From JBBRLG01 sp038231495 (GTDB lineage: Bacteria; Planctomycetota; Planctomycetia; Gemmatales; Gemmataceae), in contig JBBRLG010000231.1 in the NCBI GenBank assembly GCA_038231495.1, forward strand, positions 1 to 10,890: DNA of 10,890 bases, read 5' to 3'. The notes under the pieces are model-generated. The model was not told where the DNA came from. It did no database searches and saw nothing but the letters and a program-made list of their open reading frames with translations. The number at the start of each line of letters is the position of its first letter. Within the stretch, counting starts at the first letter, position 1. A program made the translations under genes and the position numbers. Below, in pieces: positions 6,284 to 10,890 of the stretch.

Positions 6284-7108
6284 GTGAGCTGCGTCCACAC
6301 TTTAGAGCAAACAACGGCTCATACCCATTGCGGGCGCTGTTCCCAATGCCTGGACCGCCGTCTCGCCGTCTTGGCGGCGGGCGCCGGCGAGGCGGAAGAC
6401 CCGGCCGCCCGTTACGCATCGGACGTGCTGACGGCGCCGCGCAACGGCGAAGACCTGGCGCTCATTGAAAGTTACGTCGGCACCGCCCGGAGGGTGGATA
6501 GGATTGCTGACGCCGCAGAGTTTTTGAGGGCTTTTCCCGAGGCGGCCCGCGTACTCCGGCACGCAGCCGTCTCCCCCGCCGAGGCAGCCCGACTCCTCTT
6601 CGACCTGCACCGACGCCACGCCGACGGTGTGCTGCGGGCGCTCGAAGGCGAAGTGGAGCGGGCGCCGCGCAGCGTGGTGCGCCTGTGCCACCCCGCGAAC
6701 AGCCTGTTTGGCTTGGCGTGCGGGGAACGACGCCTGCGGCTAACACTCAATTCACCGGAACGCGCGTCGGAACCAAGCGAACCCCGGCCGGGGACGCTCG
6801 AAGTGGACCGGCGTAGCTTCGAGGTACGGTTCGGGAGCGCCACGTGTTATTTGGGACACACCGTGGAGTTCCGGTTCCTGGAGCGTCTGAATCTGACGCC
6901 GAACGAATACGTCTCGCACGCAGAACTGGTTGATGCCGCCTGGGACCGTGACGATCAGACTTCTACGAACGCAATCCACCGCGCGGCTTCAAACCTGCGA
7001 AAAAAGCTCCTTGCCGCCCGCATCGCGGTGACGATCGATGGCGAGGAACACGGCCACTACCGACTCATCATTCCGCCGGACAGCACTTCTGCGACGAACT
7101 CAGCCTGA
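6284..7108 (+). CDS. QueC-like protein, C-terminal half: Cys cluster plus winged helix (3' part)
   Basis: This frame is the continuation of the interrupted QueC-like gene. The open frame resumes at 6242, and the first possible start codon is GTG 6284, which lacks a ribosome site. In full-length numbering, C333 (SCVHT) and C346, C349 and C352 (CGRCSQC) form the four-Cys zinc site typical of QueC, followed by LDRR. Residues about 365-490 are helical and of unknown family. Residues about 500-597 look like an OmpR/PhoB-type winged helix. They open with a short beta segment (GTLEVDRRSFEVRFGSA), then LGHTVEFRFLERLNLTPNEYVSHAELVDAAW, a recognition-helix region TSTNAIHRAASNLRKKL, and the wing up to HGHYRLII. 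A C-terminal winged helix on a QueC-like enzyme is unusual and suggests DNA binding or autoregulation. The stop at 7106-7108 lies within a set of 11-bp-spaced TCAGC repeats. Confidence 0.7.
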   Translation: MSCVHTLEQTTAHTHCGRCSQCLDRRLAVLAAGAGEAEDPAARYASDVLTAPRNGEDLALIESYVGTARRVDRIADAAEFLRAFPEAARVLRHAAVSPAEAARLLFDLHRRHADGVLRALEGEVERAPRSVVRLCHPANSLFGLACGERRLRLTLNSPERASEPSEPRPGTLEVDRRSFEVRFGSATCYLGHTVEFRFLERLNLTPNEYVSHAELVDAAWDRDDQTSTNAIHRAASNLRKKLLAARIAVTIDGEEHGHYRLIIPPDSTSATNSA

Positions 7109-7126
7109 AATCAGCCCAAAGTCAGC
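7100..7126 (+). repeat. Three TCAGC repeats at 11-bp spacing
   Basis: TCAGC occurs at 7100-7104, 7111-7115 and 7122-7126, exactly 11 bp apart, around the stop codon of the QueC-like gene. The spacing puts them on one face of the helix, as in small iterated protein-binding sites. With only five conserved bases this may be chance. Confidence 0.4.
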
Positions 7127-7160
7127 GCCCCGTAAGGGGTAGCCGGCAGACTGGTTTCAT

Positions 7161-7184
7161 GCGGCCTACCGAGGTGGTGGCCGC
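7161..7184 (+). repeat. Hairpin before the 117-aa gene
   Basis: GCGGCC (7161-7166) pairs with GGCCGC (7179-7184). With T7167 bulged, ACC (7168-7170) also pairs with GGT (7176-7178) around a 5-nt loop. It ends 7 nt before the GGAGA ribosome site. No T-tract follows, so it is more likely a leader element than a terminator. Confidence 0.45.
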
Positions 7185-7201
7185 GTGAACTGGAGACTGC
7201 C

Positions 7202-7555
7202 ATGAGAACGTCGTTGCCGCGAAGGCAGCAGCCCGTCCCCACCCTCCTATCCCTGTCCACCGGCCAGCAGTGGCTGGTCCTCGCTTTCCAACGCATCCGT
7301 TACGGCCGCATCTTCCGGCTCACCGTCGTCAGCGGGCAACCGGTCGTATGCCGCCTCCGCTGGAGGCGGACCGTCCGCGTGTCCGGGGACAGCCGTCCCC
7401 ACCCCGCGGTTTCCCGGGGCGACTTCGTCCTGAAGGCAGAGGTCGTCGAGTTCCTCGCGCAGTTGGCCGCGCTGGGCGCCAGCGAGGTTACTGACATCGA
7501 GATCTACGACGGCCTGCCCCGCTCCTTCAGCGTCGAAGAGTCGCTCCCTGAATAA
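7202..7555 (+). CDS. Hypothetical 117-aa protein
   Basis: ATG 7202 is preceded by GGAGA (7192-7196), a good ribosome site. The N-terminal half (1-66) is basic and beta-rich (QQWLVLAFQRIRYGRIFRLTVVSGQPVVCRLRWRRTVRV). The C-terminal half is acidic, with a helix FVLKAEVVEFLAQLAALGASEVTDIEIYDG. There is no signal peptide, membrane segment or cysteine pair. I do not recognise a named family, though I associate proteins of this kind with Gemmata-type genomes near sigma-factor and primase genes. The basic N-terminus could bind nucleic acid. It reads in the same direction as the following cluster but is separated from it by 182 bp containing a large dyad. Confidence 0.7.
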   Translation: MRTSLPRRQQPVPTLLSLSTGQQWLVLAFQRIRYGRIFRLTVVSGQPVVCRLRWRRTVRVSGDSRPHPAVSRGDFVLKAEVVEFLAQLAALGASEVTDIEIYDGLPRSFSVEESLPE

Positions 7556-7598
7556 CCCGTCCTTCGTCTAGCTGAAAACTCGAACCACCAGACAACTG

Positions 7599-7674
7599 AC
7601 CGGCCGCACCAGCGGAGTCGTTGTGGGTGACGCCGATTGGCGTTCCTCACACCGCCTGCGCTTGTGCGGCCGGT
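7599..7674. repeat. 76-bp near-perfect dyad upstream of the sigma-factor gene
   Basis: The ends ACCGGCCGCAC (7599-7609) and GTGCGGCCGGT (7664-7674) are perfect 11-bp inverted copies. Symmetry continues to the centre at 7636/7637. By hand, 30 of 38 pairs are Watson-Crick, three are G-T wobble and five are mismatches (left positions 7610, 7615, 7618, 7621, 7628). RNA from either strand would fold into one long hairpin. It could be a non-autonomous mobile palindrome (MITE/REP-like), a structured leader, or a recombination site. Part of it reads as an open frame, which I regard as non-coding. Confidence 0.8.
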
Positions 7675-7710
7675 TGCCTTTCCCGCCCGTCGTCGTCGGC
7701 CCACGTTCCG

Positions 7711-7730
7711 CTCCATCCGGCCGGATGGAG
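7711..7730 (+). promoter_or_regulatory. Perfect 20-bp palindrome covering the sigma-factor ribosome site
   Basis: CTCCATCCGG (7711-7720) is followed directly by its exact reverse complement CCGGATGGAG (7721-7730). The last four bases, GGAG, are the ribosome binding site 7 nt before the ATG at 7738. As DNA this is an ideal site for a dimeric repressor. As RNA it would form a hairpin hiding the ribosome site. Confidence 0.75.
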
Positions 7731-7737
7731 CCTTTCC

Positions 7738-8322
7738 ATGTCCGACCCCAAGCAGCCGACCGAGATCGGCCGATTCGGCCACGACCTCATCATCCGCAAG
7801 GCACGCCAACTCCGACGCAACCCTTGCTTCTCCCAGGAAGACCCGCAGGACCTGCAGCAAGAACTTGCGTGCCGGCTCCTGAAGCGGCTCGAAAAATACG
7901 ACGAGCAACAGGGCGAGCGCGACCACTTCATCAGCATGGCGGTGAAGCAGTTGGTGGCGAACCTCGTGCGCGACCGCCGCACAAAATTGCCCCGCGGGCG
8001 CAAGGTGGTCTCCCTTTTCGGGGGCGTCGATTCCCGGTCGGGCGATCCCCTGCCGCTGGCGGCGGCCGTGACGCCGGACGACCTCGACGCGCGGATCGGC
8101 GGTCGCCGCTGCAGCCCCGAAGTGCTCGCGCAACTGGCACTCGACTGTGCGGAGATCCTCAACGGCCTGTCGGAGGAGGACCTCGCAATCGTCGAGGCGC
8201 TCAAGACGAAGTCCCGGTCGGAGGCGGCCCGCGCCTTGGGCGTGCCGCGCACGTCGCTGAACGATCACATCCGCCGCATCCGCGAGCGGTTCGAGCGCGG
8301 CGATATGCGGAAATATTTGTGA
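7738..8322 (+). CDS. Small sigma-70-family (ECF-like) sigma factor
   Basis: This 194-aa protein is counted from ATG 7738, chosen because GGAG lies 7 nt upstream; earlier in-frame starts run through palindromic sequence. Residues 15-85 resemble sigma region 2: LIIRKARQLRRNPCFSQEDPQDLQQELACRLLKRL, then HFISMAVKQLVANLVRDRRTKLPRG. A variable linker (88-128) follows. Residues 140-187 form a region-4 HTH, with LSEEDLAIVEALKTKSRSEAARALGVPRTSLNDHIRRIRERF. The layout fits the many ECF-like or phage-type sigma factors of Planctomycetes, and it should direct RNA polymerase to specific promoters. The linker is longer than in a minimal ECF factor. It precedes a 101-aa protein and a primase/DUF3987 protein, so it may control that module. 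No anti-sigma factor is recognisable. Confidence 0.82.
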   Translation: MSDPKQPTEIGRFGHDLIIRKARQLRRNPCFSQEDPQDLQQELACRLLKRLEKYDEQQGERDHFISMAVKQLVANLVRDRRTKLPRGRKVVSLFGGVDSRSGDPLPLAAAVTPDDLDARIGGRRCSPEVLAQLALDCAEILNGLSEEDLAIVEALKTKSRSEAARALGVPRTSLNDHIRRIRERFERGDMRKYL

Positions 8323-8354
8323 CGCTACCGTCACCTCGGCGATTGTCCGGGTAG

Positions 8355-8396
8355 AGGAAAGGGTGCATCGGTTTCCTTCCTCAACCAGGGGCACCC
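8355..8396 (+). promoter_or_regulatory. Two mutually exclusive hairpins in a leader
   Basis: AGGAAA (8355-8360) can pair with TTTCCT (8372-8377). Alternatively GGGTGC (8361-8366) can pair with GCACCC (8391-8396), just before the start codon at 8401 and next to the likely AGGGG ribosome site (8387-8391). The two stems interlock, so only one can form without a pseudoknot. This could be a small switch; the arms are only 6 bp, so chance is possible. Confidence 0.35.
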
Positions 8397-8400
8397 GACC

Positions 8401-8706
8401 ATGTCCAGGGACCTGTACCGCTATGTCTTCAACCCGGAAGTGGCGCTCGAAGAAGTCGAGGCTTCGCTCGTGCTGGCGGTGATGGCCGCCGAGGCGTTAC
8501 ACGGCGAGGCCCAAGTCAAGCTCGACGCAGCCCACGCCTTCGACGCCGCCCGCCGTTCGTGCGTCATTGACGCCACGACGGCGGTCGGGGTCGATTTCAA
8601 CCGGCTGTTCACCCAGTTCCTCCGCCGTGAGTTCGGCCCGGAGTCGTTCCGCGTCGAGCGGATTGACGGCCGTGCCACGGCGGCGGCCACGTCGTCTGCG
8701 TCATAA
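8401..8706 (+). CDS. Hypothetical 101-aa protein
   Basis: ATG 8401 has AGGGG about 9 nt upstream. The protein is mostly helical: YRYVFNPEVALEEVEASLVLAVMAAEALHGEAQVKLDAAHAFDAARRSCVIDATTAVGVDFNRLFTQFLRREFG, ending in an alanine/serine tail. It is acidic, lacks a signal peptide and membrane spans, and has a single Cys. I do not recognise a named domain, but I recall similar proteins between a sigma-factor-like gene and a primase/DUF3987 gene in Gemmata-type genomes, so it is probably a real conserved gene. It follows the sigma-factor gene by 78 bp and may be an accessory of sigma factor or primase. The function is unknown. Confidence 0.75.
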   Translation: MSRDLYRYVFNPEVALEEVEASLVLAVMAAEALHGEAQVKLDAAHAFDAARRSCVIDATTAVGVDFNRLFTQFLRREFGPESFRVERIDGRATAAATSSAS

Positions 8707-8817
8707 CGCTCGACGACCAGAAGTTTGACGCGCGTGTCCTGCGGCGGTTGCCGGGATTCCGCACGTGAGGATTCATGGGTTGGGAACCGGCGGCAGGAAT
8801 GGAGGGGGGACCGCTTC

Positions 8818-10821
8818 ATGACCACACAGGACGCCGGTGGCGGCGAGAATAACGGCGCGAGCGGCGACGACACCGCGTGCCACGCGTGGGCCGACCGTGC
8901 GGAAGAACTGGGCACCTGGGCGTGGCAGCGGTGCGTGAACCGCACCGACGTGTGGGGCGGTTACAACCCCCTCGCCCACCGGGGAAAGAAGTACCTTGAC
9001 AGGAACGGCGGGGAAAAGAAACTCGGGAGCACCACCACGAGGCCGCGCCCGTCGCGCCGGGGCAAAGATTTTCTGACCCCAGGCGACCTGACCAGGCATT
9101 TCCGGGCGACGTGTCCGGAACACGTCGTCGGCCTGCACACGACCAGCCCGCATGATGCGTCCTTGTGGGGTGCGGTGGAAATCGACTGGCACGGCCCAGG
9201 CGGCAACGACCCCGACAGCAACCTCCGCGCCGCCCTGGCCTGGCATGGGGCACTGGCCGCGGAAGGGTTTCACCCGTTGTTGACCGACAGCAATGGTAAG
9301 GGCGGCTACCACCTGCGCGTCCTCCTCGACGCGCCTGCGGCCACCCCCCTGGTCTTCTATTACCTCAAAGCGCTGGTCGCGGACCACCTCCGCTACGGCT
9401 TGGCCAAACCCCCGGAAACGTTCCCCAAACAAGCGAGTTTGAAGACGCCTTTTGGGAACTGGCTGCGCTTGCCGGGCCGTCATCACACCCGCGCCCATTG
9501 GGCGCGGATTTGGGACGGCTGCGGTTGGCTGGCTGGTGCCACCGCCGTCGATTTTCTCCTCTCCTGCACGGGCGACCCCAAACACCTGATACCGCTCGAC
9601 GCCGAGGCGCGTTGGCGGGTCGCGGCCTTCATGGCGAAATTGCCGAACCCGGGGGAAGCACAAGGGCGCGACGACGTGGCCTACCGCTTCGCCGCCTTCC
9701 TCGTGCGGGACATGGCGCTGGGCGACCCTGTGGCGCTAGACTGGTTGGCGCGATGGGACGCCGGCAACACTCCCCCAAAGGGACGTGTTCGGCTGTGGGA
9801 AATCCTCGCCAACGCCCACGCGTACGGGCAAAACCCCTACGGCTGTGGAGCGAGTGACGGGAATGGTGCCGGAGATGCGACCGACGGGTGGGAGCCCCCA
9901 CTTTCGTTGAACACCTTGCCCGCGGCCGACGAGTTCCCTACAGAGGTCTTCCCCGCCTCCCTAGAGCTATTTGCCCGGGAAGCGGCGGAGGCGGTAGGCT
10001 GTCCCGTGGACTACTTCGGTCTTCCCATGCTGGCAATCGCCGGCGGGGCGATCGGCGCGAGCAAGGCGTTGGCGGTCAAGAAGGGGTACGTCCAACGGGG
10101 CCTGCTGTACGGCGCAATCGTTGGTCCGCCCGGAGACGCAAAAAGCCCCGCGCTGTCGATGGTCGCCGGCCCCCTCCACGATGCCCAACACCGCGCCTGG
10201 GAATTGTACAAGCAGGAGAAACTCGTCCACGAAAGCGACTGCGCGAAAGCGAAGCAAGACGGCAAGGAGAAGCCGGCTCCGCCGCTCCTGAGGCGCGTCC
10301 ACACGGACGACGCGACCACCGAAAGCCTGGGGCCGATCCTTCAGAGGAACCCGCGCGGCGTCAGCATGATCAAGGATGAATTGGCCGCCTGGGTAACGGC
10401 CGCAAACCAGTACAAGGGCGGACGCGGGAGCGACCGCCAGTTTTGGCTGTCCAACTGGGCCGGCGTGCCGGCTTGCATCGACCGCAAGGGCGTGCAAGAA
10501 CCACTTATTATCCCGTACCCGTTCGTGTGTGTTCTCGGCGGCATCCAGCCCGACGTCCTCGAAGTCTTGGCGGACCCCAGGGGGCGGGCCGACGGTTCCG
10601 TGGACCGCATCCTATTTGCGTATCCCGACGCCCGGCGCGCCGCGGAATGGACTTGGGAGGAGGTGGCGGATGACGTTATCGCCCCATGGCGGGAGACGGT
10701 GCAGGCGCTCCTCGATTTAAACATGGAGCCGGGGGCACATGGACTGCGGCCCCATACGCATCAAGTTAAGGAGGCATTGCCCTTCAAAAAAACTGGAAGT
10801 CCTTCCACAATCGCTGGATAA
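8818..10821 (+). CDS. Primase-like (AEP/TOTE-type) plus DUF3987 ATPase protein, probably 3'-truncated
   Basis: ATG 8818 is chosen over TTG 8725 because a strong GGAGGGGGGA lies about 7 nt upstream; the product is 667 aa. Residues about 90-225 look like an archaeo-eukaryotic primase domain of the TOTE-primase kind: GLHTTSPHDASLWGAVEID (D123 as a metal ligand candidate), SNGKGGYH (158-165, matching the 'S-x-G-x-G-x-H' motif), FPKQ (202-205) and GNWLRLPGRHH (213-223). Residues about 370-650 match DUF3987: P-loop GPPGDAKS (436-443), Walker-B-like SMIKDEL (516-522), RQFWLSNWAG, and the VLGGIQPDVL...RGRADGSVDRILFAYPD block. It probably initiates or unwinds DNA for the mobile element, like a primase-helicase. 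The tail after about residue 640 no longer looks like DUF3987 and runs into foreign-looking sequence, so the gene seems cut by an insertion. Confidence 0.82.
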   Translation: MTTQDAGGGENNGASGDDTACHAWADRAEELGTWAWQRCVNRTDVWGGYNPLAHRGKKYLDRNGGEKKLGSTTTRPRPSRRGKDFLTPGDLTRHFRATCPEHVVGLHTTSPHDASLWGAVEIDWHGPGGNDPDSNLRAALAWHGALAAEGFHPLLTDSNGKGGYHLRVLLDAPAATPLVFYYLKALVADHLRYGLAKPPETFPKQASLKTPFGNWLRLPGRHHTRAHWARIWDGCGWLAGATAVDFLLSCTGDPKHLIPLDAEARWRVAAFMAKLPNPGEAQGRDDVAYRFAAFLVRDMALGDPVALDWLARWDAGNTPPKGRVRLWEILANAHAYGQNPYGCGASDGNGAGDATDGWEPPLSLNTLPAADEFPTEVFPASLELFAREAAEAVGCPVDYFGLPMLAIAGGAIGASKALAVKKGYVQRGLLYGAIVGPPGDAKSPALSMVAGPLHDAQHRAWELYKQEKLVHESDCAKAKQDGKEKPAPPLLRRVHTDDATTESLGPILQRNPRGVSMIKDELAAWVTAANQYKGGRGSDRQFWLSNWAGVPACIDRKGVQEPLIIPYPFVCVLGGIQPDVLEVLADPRGRADGSVDRILFAYPDARRAAEWTWEEVADDVIAPWRETVQALLDLNMEPGAHGLRPHTHQVKEALPFKKTGSPSTIAG

Positions 10822-10890
10822 CAACAAACAGTGATTGGAGGAAGGAGCTTCCGATGGGGATTCTAGCCAAGGTCGGCTCGGCGTTGCAAC
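10745..10890 (+). mobile_element. Probable left end of an insertion element (partial)
   Basis: After about 10745 the sequence becomes A/T richer and the DUF3987 frame stops at 10821. A new start appears: ATG 10854 with a strong GGAGGAAGGAG upstream, opening MGILAKVGSALQ before the window ends. Two inverted repeats lie in the leader: TGGAAG/CTTCCA (10794-10807) and GGAAG/CTTCC (10840-10852). This fits an insertion sequence with its transposase start, but no terminal repeat or target duplication can be confirmed because the right end is outside the window. Confidence 0.4.
10854..10890 (+). CDS. Start of an ORF cut by the window edge, possible transposase
   Basis: Only twelve codons are visible (MGILAKVGSALQ), with the GGAGGAAGGAG ribosome site ending 6 nt before the ATG. 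The right arm of a GGAAG/CTTCC hairpin fills the gap between them. The N-terminus recalls the 'x-x-L-x-K-V-x-x-A-L' opening I remember for some planctomycete transposases, but this is far too short for identification. Its position directly after a broken gene supports an insertion-sequence transposase. Confidence 0.35.
   Translation, partial: MGILAKVGSALQ

Larger units (their letters stand above)
5294..7108 (+). pseudogene. QueC-like PP-loop / winged-helix fusion, cut by one in-frame stop
   Basis: From GTG 5294 the frame reads 315 codons to a TAA at 6239-6241. It then continues open in the same frame for 288 more codons to TGA 7108, giving a 604-residue protein if codon 316 were sense. No base is gained or lost. 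The stop interrupts a run expected to be continuous in QueC-like proteins: WKTKAEII before it, then EVRGSGFGDLCAATVSCVHT after it. PP-loop and Cys cluster are both needed for a QueC-type enzyme, so the halves are unlikely to work alone. A single substitution (for example CAA, GAA or AAA to TAA) explains it. No further lesion is visible, so the change is recent, a sequencing error, or a recoding site. The downstream half has no good ribosome site for independent translation. Confidence 0.8.
1300..10740. mobile_element. Putative integrative element (left part; ends not determined)
   Basis: The stretch between the tRNA-Asn terminator and the right edge combines a large serine recombinase operon, an accessory cargo pair, a private sigma factor and a primase/DUF3987 protein. 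This set resembles an integrative element with mobility, cargo and maintenance genes. The left boundary given is arbitrary, and no attachment-site duplication was found within the window. Two independent islands side by side, or a chromosomal accessory region, are also possible. Confidence 0.35.

Noticed and set aside
4522..7108. Naming the cargo pair as a Qat or type IV CBASS system
   Set aside because: No QatA ATPase, QatD TatD-type nuclease, CD-NTase, TGT or OGG gene is next to it; only the QueC-like similarity is shared.
7127..7140. CCCC-GTAA-GGGG as a terminator for the cargo unit
   Set aside because: The stem is only 4 bp and no T-tract follows.
7621..7737. N-terminal extension of the sigma-factor ORF
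   Set aside because: It reads through palindromic DNA, is cysteine/serine/alanine-rich, and a good ribosome site precedes the ATG at 7738.
7504..8394. Minus-strand ORF of 296 codons opposite the sigma-factor gene
   Set aside because: It runs across the sigma-factor gene and the 76-bp palindrome, has no family features, and is explained by GC-rich codon bias.
1..10890. CRISPR array or tandem repeat array
   Set aside because: No regularly spaced direct repeats of suitable length were seen; the repeats present are isolated dyads.

Overview
The window looks like a high-GC Planctomycetes chromosome, most likely Gemmataceae. This rests on remembered family patterns: a secreted ThuA-like protein, a DUF2924 / serine recombinase / small HTH operon, and a sigma-factor / 101-aa / primase-DUF3987 cluster, all of which I associate with Gemmata-type genomes. 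No database search was possible.

Layout. Positions 2-910 (minus) hold a complete exported ThuA-like protein. After a roughly 300-bp gap comes tRNA-Asn(GUU) at 1218-1290 with a strong intrinsic terminator. A non-coding stretch rich in dyad symmetry follows (1429-1526). Then comes a tightly coupled recombination operon: a 66-aa protein (1655-1855), a DUF2924 protein (1897-2391), a large serine recombinase (2388-3977) and a 141-aa HTH protein (3974-4399). The last three are joined by ATGA stop/start overlaps.

Positions 4400-7108 are the most interesting part and look like cargo. They hold a two-gene unit: an unrecognised, probably helical 259-aa protein overlaps by 8 bp a large QueC-like (7-cyano-7-deazaguanine synthase-like, PP-loop) protein. 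The QueC-like protein has an extra N-terminal domain, as in QatC-type proteins, a complete zinc-type Cys cluster, and a C-terminal OmpR/PhoB-like winged helix. The reading frame is cut by one in-frame TAA at 6239-6241, exactly between the PP-loop half and the Cys-cluster half, with no frameshift. This could be a recently broken, misread or recoded gene of an undescribed QueC-based (possibly anti-phage) system.

Positions 7202-10821 hold a second module: a 117-aa protein, a small sigma-70-like factor, a 101-aa protein, and a 667-aa protein combining an archaeo-eukaryotic-primase-like (TOTE-primase-like) domain with a DUF3987 P-loop ATPase/helicase-like domain. The last gene seems cut short by an insertion whose first ORF begins at 10854. 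A 76-bp near-perfect dyad (7599-7674) and a perfect 20-bp palindrome covering the ribosome binding site (7711-7730) precede the sigma-factor gene.

Working model (inference): an integrative element lies next to tRNA-Asn. The recombinase operon would move it, the primase/DUF3987 and sigma-factor genes would serve its maintenance and expression, and the deazaguanine-type pair is carried as cargo. The right end of the element is not in the window, so its boundaries are unknown.
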